NCBI GenBank assembly: GCA_000161775.1
Contig: GG704596.1
Location: 893,039-951,087 of the forward strand
Length of the DNA: 58,049 nucleotides
Source of the DNA: Ruegeria lacuscaerulensis ITI-1157
GTDB lineage: Bacteria; Pseudomonadota; Alphaproteobacteria; Rhodobacterales; Rhodobacteraceae
Direction of reading: 5' to 3'
This document shows, one piece after another, positions 1-9,153 of this stretch (positions are counted from its first letter, which is position 1; each line of letters starts with the position of its first letter). The notes under the pieces were generated by a model. The model saw only the letters and a program-made list of their open reading frames with translations. It ran no database searches and was not told the origin of the DNA. The position numbers and the translations under genes are program-made.

Positions 1-143
1 ACCGCTGCCTCGGCCTGCGCACGCCCGGCCATTGCGGCAAGGCCGGATCCGGCCAGCCCCGCCATCACCTGCCGGCGGTTCAGAAACGCCGCCCGAGGCG
101 TGACGTCGGCATATGTCAAAGTGTTGGTCCAGCGATGCGCCAT
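1..143 (-). CDS. msrP: Protein-methionine-sulfoxide reductase catalytic subunit MsrP, N-terminal fragment
   Basis: Only the first ~47 codons are present; the gene runs off the left edge. The reading begins MAHRWTNTLTYADVTPRAAF and continues to NRRQVMAGLAGSGLAA, a twin-arginine-like signal of the kind found on the periplasmic molybdopterin enzyme MsrP (YedY). MsrP repairs oxidised methionines in envelope proteins with electrons from the membrane haem protein MsrQ. The MAHRWTN...DVTP start before the RR motif is what I associate with this family. The catalytic domain is outside the window, so the call rests on the leader alone. Confidence 0.7.
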   Translation of the reverse strand, partial: MAHRWTNTLTYADVTPRAAFLNRRQVMAGLAGSGLAAMAGRAQAEAA

Positions 144-273
144 CTTGGTCTCCGTTCCGTTTCAACCCCTGACCCGACCTAGCCCGGTCTTAGCACAGGA
201 CCAAGGCAACTTGCGTCACGATTGAGAGACGGGACTGTAACGAACCTCCCGCCCCCCTGACGCCGGACCGAAG

Positions 274-301
274 AAAGGCCCGCCATCTCTGGCGGGCCTT
301 T
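274..301 (-). terminator. Intrinsic terminator after clpB
   Basis: A perfect 11-bp stem (AAAGGCCCGCC at 274-284, GGCGGGCCTTT at 291-301) with a 6-nt loop and T tracts on both sides. It lies 23 bp beyond the clpB stop codon and separates clpB from msrP, both on the minus strand. Confidence 0.85.
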
Positions 302-323
302 GCTGTTTCAACCAAGCCGCGGC

Positions 324-2942
324 TTAGTGCACGACGGCTTCGTCCGGGCGCGGGCGGTCGCTGGTGCCCAACCGGTCGCCGATGATCAGGCCATCGGGTC
401 CGGCAGTCACCGGCACGGTGTCGCCGTCCCGGATTTCGCCGGCCAGCAAAGCCTCGGCCAGCGGGTTCTGCAGGGCACGCTGGATCACGCGCTTGAGCGG
501 ACGCGCCCCGAAGACCGGATCGTAGCCTTCGTTGGCCAGCCATTCCTTCGCGGCCTCGTCCAGCTCCAGCCGGATCTTGCGCGCGGCCAGCCGCTTCTGC
601 AGGCGGGCCAGCTGGATGTCGACGATCGCAGCCATATCCGACCGCTGAAGCCGGTCGAAGATGATGGTCTCGTCCAGACGGTTCAGGAACTCGGGCCGGA
701 AATGCGCCCGGACCGCGTCCATCACGTCGCGCTTGGCCTGCGCCGTGTCGGCCCCTTCGGGCAACTGGCTCAACGCCTGCGAGCCGAGGTTCGAGGTCAG
801 CACGATCAGCGTCTGCTTGAAGTCGACCGTGCGGCCCTGACCATCGGTCAGAACACCGTCATCCAGCACCTGCAACAGCACGTTGAACACGTCCGGATGC
901 GCCTTCTCGACCTCGTCGAACAGCACCACCTGGTACGGCCGGCGACGGACGGCTTCGGTCAGAACGCCACCTTCCTCATAGCCGACATAGCCCGGCGGAG
1001 CACCGATCAGGCGGGCGACGGCATGTTTCTCCATGAACTCGGACATATCGATCCGCACCATCGCGTGTTCGTCGTCAAACAGGTATTCGGCGACGGCCTT
1101 GGTCAACTCGGTCTTACCCACACCGGTCGGGCCGAGGAACAGGAACGAGCCCAACGGGCGGTTCTCGTCGTTCAGACCGGCCCGGGCCCGGCGCACGGCG
1201 TTGGCCACGGCCCGCACGGCCTCGTCCTGGCCGACCACGCGGGCATGCAGCGCTTCTTCCATGCGCAGCAGCTTTTCGCGCTCGCCTTCCAGCATCTTCG
1301 AGGTCGGGATACCCGTCCAGCGTTCGACCACGGCCGCGATCTGTTCGGGGCGCACCGTTTCCTTGGCCAGGGCCGAGTTGCTTTCCTGGCTTTCGGCCTC
1401 GGCCAGCTTGCGCTCCAGCTCGGGGATCACGCCATAGGACAGCTCACCGGCCTTGGCCAGGTTGCCCTCGCGCTTGGCGATCTCCAGCTCGGCGCGCGCC
1501 TTGTCCAGCTGTTCCTTCAGCTCGCGGGCGCTGGCCAGCTTGTCACGCTCGGCCTGCCACTGGGCGGTCATCTCGGCGGATTTCTCCTTGAGCTCGGCCA
1601 GTTCCTTCTGCAGCGCCTCAAGCCGATCTTTCGAGGCCGCGTCATCTTCGAGCTTCAGCGCCTCTTCCTCGATCTGGAGCTGCAGGATCTGGCGATCCAG
1701 CTGGTCCAGCTCTTCGGGCTTGCTGTCCACCTCCATGCGCAGACGCGCGGCGGCCTCGTCCACGAGGTCGATCGCCTTGTCAGGCAGGAAGCGGTCGGTG
1801 ATGTAGCGGTGCGACAGGGTCGCGGCCGACACCAGCGCCGAATCCGAGATGCGCACGCCGTGGTGCAGCTCATATTTCTCCTTGATGCCGCGCAGGATGC
1901 TGATCGTGTCTTCGACCGTGGGTTCCTGCACGTAGACGGGCTGGAACCGGCGGGCAAGGGCCGCGTCCTTCTCGACGTATTTGCGGTACTCGTCCAGCGT
2001 GGTGGCGCCGATGCAGTGCAGCTCGCCCCGCGCCAGCGCGGGCTTGATCAGGTTGGCCGCATCCATCGCACCGTCGGACTTGCCGGCACCCACCAGCGTG
2101 TGCATCTCGTCGATGAACAGGATGATCTCGCCGGCGGCAGCGGTGACTTCGTTCAGAACGGCTTTCAGGCGTTCCTCGAACTCGCCACGGTATTTCGCAC
2201 CGGCGATCAGGGCACCCATGTCCAGCGCCAGCAGCTTTTTGTCCTTCAGCGATTCCGGAACGTCGCCGTTCACGATGCGCAAAGCCAGACCTTCGGCGAT
2301 GGCGGTCTTACCCACACCGGGCTCACCGATCAGAACCGGGTTGTTCTTGGTCCGGCGCGACAGAACCTGCATTGCACGGCGGATTTCCTCGTCGCGGCCG
2401 ATGATCGGGTCGATCTTGCCCTCGCGGGCGGCCTCGGTCAGGTCGCGGGCATATTTCTTCAGCGCGTCATAGCCTTCTTCGGCATTGGCGCTGTCGGCCG
2501 TGCGGCCCTTGCGGATGTCGTTGATCGCCTCGTTCAGCTTCTGGGCGGACACCGCACCGGCTTCCAGGGCCTCTTTGGCCTTGGATTTGACGATGCACAG
2601 CGCCATCAGCACGCGCTCGACCGGCACGAAGCTGTCGCCGGCCTTCTTGGCGATCTTCTCGGCCTCGTCCAGAACCTTGGCGGTCTGGCCGTCCAGATAG
2701 ACCTGGCCCGCGTCGCCACTGACCTTCGGGATCTTGGCCAGGGCAACATCCAGCGCCTCGACCACGCGCTCGGGCGCGCCGCCCGCACGTTTGATCAGGT
2801 TGCTGGCCAGCCCCTGGTCATCATCCATCAGTGCTTTCAAAATATGTTCGGGAGCCAGTCTCTGGTGTCCCTCGCGCAGCGCAATGGTCTGCGCAGCCTG
2901 CACGAAACCTCGTGCACGCTCGGTGAACTTGTTCAAGTCCAT
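324..2942 (-). CDS. clpB: ATP-dependent chaperone ClpB
   Basis: Hsp100 disaggregase of 872 residues that extracts polypeptides from aggregates together with DnaK/DnaJ/GrpE in the cytosol. Visible parts are the Clp N-domain repeats (residues 1-150), a first AAA+ module with Walker [14 protein letters not shown] near residue 200, the coiled-coil middle domain rich in E/K/L (~400-520) that distinguishes ClpB from ClpA/ClpC, and a second AAA+ module with Walker [14 protein letters not shown] near residue 600. I start at [12 protein letters not shown] because AGGAGA precedes it by about 6 nt; a longer in-frame reading has no support. The length is normal for the family. Confidence 0.98.
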   Translation of the reverse strand: MDLNKFTERARGFVQAAQTIALREGHQRLAPEHILKALMDDDQGLASNLIKRAGGAPERVVEALDVALAKIPKVSGDAGQVYLDGQTAKVLDEAEKIAKKAGDSFVPVERVLMALCIVKSKAKEALEAGAVSAQKLNEAINDIRKGRTADSANAEEGYDALKKYARDLTEAAREGKIDPIIGRDEEIRRAMQVLSRRTKNNPVLIGEPGVGKTAIAEGLALRIVNGDVPESLKDKKLLALDMGALIAGAKYRGEFEERLKAVLNEVTAAAGEIILFIDEMHTLVGAGKSDGAMDAANLIKPALARGELHCIGATTLDEYRKYVEKDAALARRFQPVYVQEPTVEDTISILRGIKEKYELHHGVRISDSALVSAATLSHRYITDRFLPDKAIDLVDEAAARLRMEVDSKPEELDQLDRQILQLQIEEEALKLEDDAASKDRLEALQKELAELKEKSAEMTAQWQAERDKLASARELKEQLDKARAELEIAKREGNLAKAGELSYGVIPELERKLAEAESQESNSALAKETVRPEQIAAVVERWTGIPTSKMLEGEREKLLRMEEALHARVVGQDEAVRAVANAVRRARAGLNDENRPLGSFLFLGPTGVGKTELTKAVAEYLFDDEHAMVRIDMSEFMEKHAVARLIGAPPGYVGYEEGGVLTEAVRRRPYQVVLFDEVEKAHPDVFNVLLQVLDDGVLTDGQGRTVDFKQTLIVLTSNLGSQALSQLPEGADTAQAKRDVMDAVRAHFRPEFLNRLDETIIFDRLQRSDMAAIVDIQLARLQKRLAARKIRLELDEAAKEWLANEGYDPVFGARPLKRVIQRALQNPLAEALLAGEIRDGDTVPVTAGPDGLIIGDRLGTSDRPRPDEAVVH

Positions 2943-3068
2943 GGCATTCTCCTTTTCCAAGCGCCCGGTGGATTTGCGCCTGCTTGGCAGCACGCAGCGG
3001 TCCGGGCCTTGCCCTCAATTTGGGAAATGTCCCTGCCTCTTCAAGAGGGTGGCTGACGAAAAAACGCC

Positions 3069-3383
3069 TCAGCCACGCGGAATCGTATAAACGGTATAGC
3101 CGCCGGTTTCGGCCACCTGCCGGGCACCTTGTGTGGCGACCAGCGACTGCGCGGCGGCGCTGCCGGTGGGGCACGACACAAGGTCAGCCGTGTGGTCAAG
3201 GAAATTGACGGTAAAGGCGGTTTCGCCGGTCAACTGGCACCAGTCATCCTCGGACCGATAGCCGCCGACCAGGTACAAATCGTCGTTGGTGGGCGGCGGG
3301 GCAGCGCCCGTCTCGGGCTGTGGAGGGGTGTCGTCACAAGCGGCTAGCGCGGCCACGGCGGCTAGCGGAAATAGGTGCTTCAT
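3069..3383 (-). CDS. Small predicted lipoprotein
   Basis: 104 residues starting MKHLFPLAAVAALAAC. This is a lipoprotein signal with the lipobox LAAC at residues 13-16, followed by an acidic/proline-rich linker (DDTPPQPETGAAPPP). The mature part has two further cysteines (DDWCQL and VSCPTG) that may form a disulfide in the periplasm. I do not recognise the family. It lies upstream of clpB on the same strand, about 130 bp away, with no clear terminator between them. Confidence 0.7.
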   Translation of the reverse strand: MKHLFPLAAVAALAACDDTPPQPETGAAPPPTNDDLYLVGGYRSEDDWCQLTGETAFTVNFLDHTADLVSCPTGSAAAQSLVATQGARQVAETGGYTVYTIPRG

Positions 3384-3483
3384 GGTCTGTCCCTTTGGTG
3401 CAAATTCCGTTTTTGAATGGCGGCACCATAGCACAGTTGGGCCAAAGCGGGGAAACCAGGGCCTCCCCTGCCAGCCGTGGGGG

Positions 3484-4740
3484 TCAATCGCCTTCGATTT
3501 CCCGGATCAGCTTTTTTGCAACGTCGTCGCCCTGCTCGGCCGCAAGACGGTAATATTTCAACGCGCCATCGATCTCGCCCGCCTCGTGCAGCAGACGGCC
3601 GAACTTGCGCTGCGAGGCCATATGACCAAGCTCGGCCGCCCTGCCCCAGAGCACAAAAGCCGCCTGCGTGTCCTGGGGCACGCCGTCCCGCCCGTGATAG
3701 GTCAGCGACCCCAGGTTATGCAGCGCCACGACGTCATCCTCTTCGGCGGCCTGGAAATAATACTCCACCGCCTTTTCGATATCCTTGGGATATCCGTTCT
3801 GGCCGGTTTCGTAGATCAGGCCCAGATGCACCGCGGCATCGACGTTTCCGTGATCGGCGGCCCGCTCCAGATAGTCGACCGCGCGGTGCATATCCTGTGC
3901 GACATGCGTGCCGTCGCGATGAAAGATGCCCAGACGGACCATTGAGGGACCATACCCATAAAACGCGGCCCGTTCATAATACTCGAGCGCCTTGTCGATA
4001 TCGGGCGCGACACCATCCCCGTGCTCATAGCCATATGCCACGTTGTGCATCCCCATGGACAGGCCGGCATCGGCGGCCGCCATGTACCACCCGAACGCGG
4101 TTTCATCGTTTTCGGGAACGATCTCACCCTCGTTATAGAGCGAAGCGAGCGTGTTCATCGCCAGCCCGCTGCCCTCCATCGCGGCCAGCTCCGAAAATTC
4201 GAGCGCCATTTCCAGCTTGCCGCCTTTCATCAGCGCCCGGCCGAACGCGGCGACGACCTCGGCATCGACATTCTGGTCTTTCAGCAGCAGATCGGCACAG
4301 ATCGCCATCGCATTCTCGGCGTCCATGTCCACCCATTCCACCCCGTCGAAATAGGGCGACTGGCCAGGAGCGGCAGCGGCCATCAGGCACTCATATTCTC
4401 CGTCCGAATAGTCGGGGTCCTGCGGCGGAGCGTCAGGGTCGGGTTCCGGCCGGGGGCGCAGGTCAGAGACCCGCAGGCGCCGTTGCGATTCCCTGGGGGC
4501 GTCGGCCTTTGCCGGCGCGGGGGCCTCGCCGGTCAGCCCGACCAGCAGATCACGCGCCAGTTGGGAATAGATCGGGCAATCGGCGTAGATCTGTGCGAAA
4601 TTCTCGATGGCCGTCGCCGACCCGCTGTCCTTGACGTCCGCCCAGACCAGTCGGGCCTCGCCGCAATCCGTGTCACCGGCCCAGACCGCGCCCGCCCCGG
4701 CCAAAACAGCCGCCGAGGCCACCACACCCAACCGTATCAT
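3484..4740 (-). CDS. Sel1-like repeat (SLR/TPR) periplasmic protein
   Basis: 418 residues with an N-terminal signal peptide (MIRLGVVASAAVLAGAGAVWAG), so probably exported. From about residue 160 to the end it carries tandem Sel1-type repeats, recognisable from units such as AAVHLGLIYETGQNG and KDIEKAVEYYFQAAE, with the periodic A..LG..Y..G pattern. Sel1 repeats form alpha/alpha superhelices that bind proteins; no enzymatic domain is seen. The start at 4740 is chosen because it gives a clean signal peptide after GGAAAGACGG. It is divergent from pyrF. Confidence 0.85.
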   Translation of the reverse strand: MIRLGVVASAAVLAGAGAVWAGDTDCGEARLVWADVKDSGSATAIENFAQIYADCPIYSQLARDLLVGLTGEAPAPAKADAPRESQRRLRVSDLRPRPEPDPDAPPQDPDYSDGEYECLMAAAAPGQSPYFDGVEWVDMDAENAMAICADLLLKDQNVDAEVVAAFGRALMKGGKLEMALEFSELAAMEGSGLAMNTLASLYNEGEIVPENDETAFGWYMAAADAGLSMGMHNVAYGYEHGDGVAPDIDKALEYYERAAFYGYGPSMVRLGIFHRDGTHVAQDMHRAVDYLERAADHGNVDAAVHLGLIYETGQNGYPKDIEKAVEYYFQAAEEDDVVALHNLGSLTYHGRDGVPQDTQAAFVLWGRAAELGHMASQRKFGRLLHEAGEIDGALKYYRLAAEQGDDVAKKLIREIEGD

Positions 4741-4827
4741 TCCGTCTTTCCCTGCGTCTTTTCTTGTCTGATTGCGCCACACGCTCTACAGAAGCGCCGA
4801 TCCCGTCAAGCTTGAAAGGCCGAAACA

Positions 4828-5541
4828 ATGCCCCACACCGCCGATGACCGCCTGATCGTCGCCCTCGACGTCCCCAACGCGCTGGAAGGGCTGAAGCTGG
4901 CCGAGACTCTGGGCGACGCCGTGTCGTTCTACAAGATCGGGCTGGGCATGCTGACCGGCGGCGGGCTGGCCTTGGCCAACGAGCTGAAACAGGAACACGG
5001 CAAGCGCATCTTTCTGGACATGAAACTGTTCGACATCGGCAACACGGTGGAAAACGCGGTGCGGGGGCTGGCGCAGTTCGATCTGGATTTCCTGACCGTC
5101 CATGGCGACCCGCATGTGGTGCGCGCCGCCAAGGAAGGCGCGGCAGGCAAGGATCTGAAGATCCTCGCGGTGACCATCCTGACCTCGCTGAACCGTGACG
5201 ATCTGGATGCCGGCATGATGAAGGCCGGAGACGTTCAGGACATGGTGGTGGAGCGCGCGGCCCGCGCATTCGAGGCCGGGGCCGACGGCGTAATCGCCAG
5301 CCCGCAGGAGGCCGCCCTGATCCGCGCCCTGCCCCAGGCCGTTGGCCGGCTGATCGTCACCCCCGGCGTGCGGCCTGCGGGGGCCGATCTGGGCGACCAG
5401 AAACGGGTGGCCACCCCCGCCAGCGCGATCGGCGACGGGGCCGATCACATCGTGGTCGGGCGGCCGATCTACCGTGCCGAAGACCCCAAAGCGGCCGCGC
5501 AGGGAGTTCTGGAGGAATTGAAGTCGGTGCCGCGGGCCTGA
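4828..5541 (+). CDS. pyrF: Orotidine 5'-phosphate decarboxylase
   Basis: Last step of de novo UMP synthesis (OMP to UMP plus CO2), a cytosolic TIM-barrel enzyme of 237 residues, normal for the bacterial short form. The catalytic D-K-x-x-D signature is visible in FLDMKLFDIGNTV, with an earlier substrate-binding Asp in LIVALDVPN and the phosphate-binding end in TPGVRP and GADHIVVGRPI. It stands alone, divergent from the Sel1 gene. Confidence 0.97.
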   Translation: MPHTADDRLIVALDVPNALEGLKLAETLGDAVSFYKIGLGMLTGGGLALANELKQEHGKRIFLDMKLFDIGNTVENAVRGLAQFDLDFLTVHGDPHVVRAAKEGAAGKDLKILAVTILTSLNRDDLDAGMMKAGDVQDMVVERAARAFEAGADGVIASPQEAALIRALPQAVGRLIVTPGVRPAGADLGDQKRVATPASAIGDGADHIVVGRPIYRAEDPKAAAQGVLEELKSVPRA

Positions 5542-5739
5542 GCCCAGCCAGCCCCACGCACGGGTTTATTTTCCCACAGGCGGCACGCAAACGATTGACC
5601 TTGCGTCACTTTTGCCCCGCACCGCGCCAATTTGCCCCTGTGCCCAAAAACACACATGCGAAATCTCAGTTTTGCGCGGGGCGCCAAGACCCTGTCGAAA
5701 CGAGCGTTTTCGCGCGATTCTGGAGCAGAGACACTCCCC

Positions 5740-5767
5740 AACGGACTGTGACTTCCAGAAGTCCGTT
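5740..5767 (+). other. Perfect 8-bp hairpin upstream of dinB
   Basis: AACGGACT (5740-5747) pairs with AGTCCGTT (5760-5767) around a 12-nt loop. It lies six bases before the next, stronger hairpin in the 359-bp gap between pyrF and dinB. No gene was found in that gap. The role is unknown; it may be part of the terminator structure. Confidence 0.4.
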
Positions 5768-5772
5768 ACCTT

Positions 5773-5802
5773 CCCCCCGCCAATTTGCGGGGGGACTTCT
5801 TT
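5773..5802 (+). terminator. Intrinsic terminator-like hairpin between pyrF and dinB
   Basis: CCCCCCGC (5773-5780) pairs perfectly with GCGGGGGG (5787-5794) around a 6-nt loop, followed by ACTTCTTT. The downstream T tract is interrupted, so termination is probable rather than certain. Confidence 0.55.
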
Positions 5803-5900
5803 CCGCCTCGTGACAGGTCCGCCGGCAGCTTTGATCCTGCTTGCGGGCTGCGATAGGCTGTGGTCTCTGGTTCACCGTCGTGCTGCGCATGGAGAATTTG

Positions 5901-7154
5901 ATGCCCGGTCTCTGTCGCGATTGCCTGATCCGTCTAAGTGACGAACGGCGCTGCCCGTCCTGCGGCAGCCCGCGGGTGCTGCACCATCCCGAACTGTTCG
6001 ACCTGACCATCGCGCATATGGACTGCGACGCCTTCTATGCCTCGGTCGAAAAGCGCGACAACCCCGAGTTGGCAGACAAGCCGGTGATCATCGGCGGCGG
6101 GCGGCGCGGGGTCGTGTCCACGGCCTGCTACGTGGCGCGCATCCGCGGGGTGCGCTCGGCCATGCCAATGTTCCAGGCGCTGAAGCTGTGCCCCGACGCG
6201 GTGGTGATCAAGCCGCGCATGTCGGTCTATGCCGAGGTCTCGCGCAAGATCCGCGCGATGATGGACGAACTGACCCCCGACGTGGAGCCGCTGTCGCTGG
6301 ACGAGGCCTTCATGGACCTGTCGGGCACCCAGCGCCTGCACGGCGCGCCGCCCGCGGTGATGCTGGCGCGGCTGGTCAAGCGCATGAAGGACGAACTGGG
6401 CCTGACCGGCTCGATCGGACTGTCGCACAACAAGTTCCTGGCCAAGGTCGCGTCCGATCTGGACAAGCCACGCGGGTTCTCGGTGATCGGCAAAGCCGAG
6501 ACGGCGGAGTTCCTGCATGACAAGCCGGTGCGGCTGATCTGGGGCATCGGCCCGGCAGCGCAGGAGTCGCTGGAGCGCGTGGGCATCCGCAGCTTTGCCG
6601 ACCTGCTGCGCTGGGACCAGGAGGCGCTGACGGCACGGTTCGGCACGATGGGCCATCGCCTGTGGTATCTGGCACGTGGGCAGGACAAGCGCCGGGTGTC
6701 GGCCCACACGCCGATGAAGTCGATCAGCAACGAGACCACATTCTTCGAGGACACCGCCGACCCCGACATTCTGGACGGGCATCTGTGGCGCATGGCGGAA
6801 AAGGTGGCCGACCGCGCCAAGGCCAAGGATCTGGCCGGGCGGGTGGTGACGCTCAAGTTGAAGCGGGCCAATCACAAGCTGCTGACCCGGCGCGTGTCGC
6901 TGCGCGATGCGACGCAGATGGCCGACCGGATCTATCGTACCGCGCGCGGGCTGTTCGACCAGGTCGGCGATCAGGGGCCCTATCGCCTGCTCGGCTGCGG
7001 GCTGTCCGACCTGTGCCCTGCCGATCAGGCGGATATTTCGGGCGATCTGCTGGATCCGGGCGCGGCGCAACGGAGCAGGGCCGAGCGCGCGGCGGACGAG
7101 ATACGCCGCAGGTTCGGCAGCGATGCGATCGTGAAGGGGCGGGCGTTGCGCTAG
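5901..7154 (+). CDS. dinB: DNA polymerase IV (Y-family)
   Basis: Error-prone translesion polymerase of 417 residues. An N-terminal zinc-ribbon-like Cys pair set (CRDC...CPSC, residues ~5-22) is characteristic of the alphaproteobacterial form. The Y-family active site follows: AHMDCDAFYASVE (metal-binding Asp) and SLDEAFMDL (Asp-Glu pair), then the helix-hairpin-helix region (IWGIGPA) and the little finger. The start at 5901 (MPGLCRDC) is preferred because GGAGA lies 5 nt upstream; an ATG at 5889 is the alternative. No clear LexA site was found upstream. It meets the next gene tail to tail with no gap. Confidence 0.95.
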   Translation: MPGLCRDCLIRLSDERRCPSCGSPRVLHHPELFDLTIAHMDCDAFYASVEKRDNPELADKPVIIGGGRRGVVSTACYVARIRGVRSAMPMFQALKLCPDAVVIKPRMSVYAEVSRKIRAMMDELTPDVEPLSLDEAFMDLSGTQRLHGAPPAVMLARLVKRMKDELGLTGSIGLSHNKFLAKVASDLDKPRGFSVIGKAETAEFLHDKPVRLIWGIGPAAQESLERVGIRSFADLLRWDQEALTARFGTMGHRLWYLARGQDKRRVSAHTPMKSISNETTFFEDTADPDILDGHLWRMAEKVADRAKAKDLAGRVVTLKLKRANHKLLTRRVSLRDATQMADRIYRTARGLFDQVGDQGPYRLLGCGLSDLCPADQADISGDLLDPGAAQRSRAERAADEIRRRFGSDAIVKGRALR

Positions 7155-8015
7155 CTATTCCGCAGCCAACTGCTCGGGTCGGGTTCCGATCCGGGCGATG
7201 TCGGCGATCACCTCGACCATGATGTCGCGGAAGGCTTCGAAGTCCGCGCTGGGTTCGACCGTGGATTCGTTCATGTACAGCGCGCGGTCGATCTCGATCT
7301 GGATGGCATGCTGGTGCCGGGCCGGACGGCCATAGGTCTGGGTCACATAGGCCCCGGCGAAGGGCGTGTTGCGCGCCACGCTCAAACCGGCCGAGACAAA
7401 GGCTGACTCGATCTGATCCACGATCACACCCGAAGCCGACGCGCCGAATCGATCGCCCAGCACGATCTCGGGGCGGCGTCCGTTCGGGGATCCAGCCAGC
7501 ACAACCGCCTCGTGCGGCATCGAGTGGCAATCGACCAGAATCGCCTGACCGAAGGCTTCGACCGATTCGGCCAGCAAGGATTTCAACCGGGCATGATAGG
7601 GCCGCCAATAGCTGTCGATGCGCAGACGCGCCTCGTCCATGGTCAGCTTGCCCCTGTAGATCGCCCGGCCATTGGCCACCACACGGGGAATCACCCCAAG
7701 CCCCGAAGCGACGCGCGGATTGTGCCCCGACCGGCGCGCGCCCATGATCAAGGCCGGGTCCAGTTCCTCGGCGCTGCGATTCAGATCGAGAAAGGCCCGC
7801 GGCATCCGCGCGGCGATCAGCGGAGCGCCATAAGCCGGAGCCGCGGCGAACAGTTGATCAACGAACGCATCCTCGGACGAGCGAATCACGTTGCGGTTCA
7901 GAATCGACCGGTCCAGGAAGGTTTGCGGATAGTTCCGGCCGCTGTGCGGCGAGGAAAAAACCACGCATGAGGTGCGTTTTGCAGGCATTTCCAATGCATA
8001 TGCGGCGCTGTGCAT
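7155..8015 (-). CDS. N-formylglutamate amidohydrolase family protein
   Basis: 286 residues. Motifs FSSPHSGRNYP near the N-terminus, RMPRAFLDLNR in the middle and ILVDCHSMPHEA match the N-formylglutamate amidohydrolase (HutG-like) family, zinc hydrolases that release formate from N-formylglutamate in histidine breakdown. No other hut gene is nearby, so the physiological substrate is uncertain. The start at 8015 follows AAGGAGAGGTC; the longer reading to 8108 lacks an RBS. Confidence 0.85.
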   Translation of the reverse strand: MHSAAYALEMPAKRTSCVVFSSPHSGRNYPQTFLDRSILNRNVIRSSEDAFVDQLFAAAPAYGAPLIAARMPRAFLDLNRSAEELDPALIMGARRSGHNPRVASGLGVIPRVVANGRAIYRGKLTMDEARLRIDSYWRPYHARLKSLLAESVEAFGQAILVDCHSMPHEAVVLAGSPNGRRPEIVLGDRFGASASGVIVDQIESAFVSAGLSVARNTPFAGAYVTQTYGRPARHQHAIQIEIDRALYMNESTVEPSADFEAFRDIMVEVIADIARIGTRPEQLAAE

Positions 8016-8166
8016 GACCTCTCCTTCCGTTGCTATCAACATAGACCGGAAAATTGTTCGACCAAACCCCTTGAACCCCTGCGCGACTCCTTTTATAGAC
8101 CCCTCCACCGGCGCGGGGTTCCGCGCCCCATTTCGTTGTGGGGCCGATTTCGCAAAGGGAAAAAGT

Positions 8167-8241
8167 GGGCGGTTAGCTCAGCGGTAGAGCACTTCGTTGA
8201 CATCGAAGGGGTCACAAGTTCGATCCTTGTACCGCCCACCA
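8167..8241 (+). tRNA. tRNA-Val (GAC)
   Basis: Full cloverleaf: acceptor GGGCGGT/ACCGCCC, D-arm GCTC...GAGC, anticodon stem CTTCG/CGAAG with loop TTGACAT (anticodon GAC), T-arm ACAAG/CTTGT with loop TTCGATC, and CCA encoded at 8239-8241. Confidence 0.97.
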
Positions 8242-8334
8242 TCGTTTCACTGTTTCGGGTCTGACCCGGGGCACCCGCTAACCCAGGCGCTGGCCACGTC
8301 TTTGATGAAGGCGCCGCAGAATTGGAGAGAGACC

Positions 8335-8460
8335 ATGAAGGTCAAGAACTCGCTCCGCTCGCTCAAGAACCGGCACCGCGACTGCCGGGTCGTGCGTCGC
8401 AAAGGCCGCGTCTACGTCATCAACAAGACGCAGCGCAAGTTCAAAGCCCGCCAAGGCTGA
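8335..8460 (+). CDS. rpmJ: 50S ribosomal protein L36
   Basis: 41 residues, [20 protein letters not shown] then [21 protein letters not shown]. It is the zinc-free form: only one Cys remains (residue 17) instead of the C-x2-C...C...H zinc set. GGAGAGA lies 6 nt before the ATG. L36 is a small stabilising protein of the large subunit. It is monocistronic and followed by a strong terminator. Confidence 0.95.
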   Translation: MKVKNSLRSLKNRHRDCRVVRRKGRVYVINKTQRKFKARQG

Positions 8461-8484
8461 GAACGGCGGATCACCGTTTCAAAG

Positions 8485-8511
8485 AACCGCGCTTTCGGGC
8501 GCGGTTTTTTT
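8485..8511 (+). terminator. Intrinsic terminator after rpmJ
   Basis: Stem AACCGCGC (8485-8492) with GCGCGGTT (8499-8506), loop TTTCGG, followed by a run of T to 8511. Confidence 0.93.
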
Positions 8512-8515
8512 GTGC

Positions 8516-8932
8516 TCAATCGGCCCTGCGACTCCGTCTGCGAACCCTCCGCACCAGCCATGTGATGCAACAGACCGCCATCGCGTAGGGGACTGTAGCG
8601 AACAGGGCGAATCCTGCCTTTATCGGCCAGCCGACACCCAACCGTTCGGGGGAAAAGACCATGCGCTCGGCCCGGTCCCGCAAATGCGGCGCGACATCGC
8701 GCATCCGCTCGGCGGTCGTGAAGCCGTCAAGATCGACGCCCATTGCAAGCAGTTCAAGATCAAGCGCGTAGTCGCGCCACCACGAAAGCAGGATGGTCAG
8801 GCCAACGACGGCCACGAAGCTCCGGGTGAACCCGTTCGGAAAATCCGGAAACCTGACGCAAAACCAGACCGGCCCCGCGACCAGCCCGAAAAGCAACAGC
8901 AGCGTCACGGCTTCCGGGAACACCTCGACCAT
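8516..8932 (-). CDS. Hypothetical inner-membrane protein
   Basis: About 138 residues from MVEVFPEAVTLLLLFGLVAG. Three hydrophobic segments are visible: residues ~6-25, ~35-50 (FVAVVGLTILLSWW) and ~108-128 (AGFALFATVPYAMAVCCITW). A soluble middle and an Arg-rich C-terminus (RRVRRRSRRAD) suggest a cytoplasmic tail. No family recognised. An upstream TTG start at 9049 would add a short hydrophobic leader; the ATG at 8932 has a distant GGGAGG. The start is uncertain. Confidence 0.55.
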   Translation of the reverse strand: MVEVFPEAVTLLLLFGLVAGPVWFCVRFPDFPNGFTRSFVAVVGLTILLSWWRDYALDLELLAMGVDLDGFTTAERMRDVAPHLRDRAERMVFSPERLGVGWPIKAGFALFATVPYAMAVCCITWLVRRVRRRSRRAD

Positions 8933-9153
8933 TTCAACAGCCCCTCCCGCATCTGTGCCGAACCGGACCGACGGAGGCGCAGCCCCGCCAGGTTGCCCCG
9001 ACTTGGTTAACAAACTGCCCAGCACGAGCGCCGCGACATTTTTGACCAAGTAATTTTGTCAGGTTTTCTTGCATCCCGCCCGGAATCGTTTAATTGAGCA
9101 AATCAGTCGGGAAATACCCCGCTCACGAGTTTCTACAACCGGGACATAAAAAG

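Noticed and set aside
300..3056. Long plus-strand open frame of 918 codons opposite clpB
   Set aside because: It is the antisense shadow of clpB: composition is His/Gln/Leu/Gly-rich, there is no domain, and clpB is certain.
5865..5890. LexA box before dinB
   Set aside because: A GTTC lies near 5869 but the second GTTC at N7 spacing is absent.
9090..9120. Iron-responsive RirA-type box before the ferric-iron binding protein
   Set aside because: TGA-N9-TCG departs from the TGA-N9-TCA pattern and no second half-site is seen.
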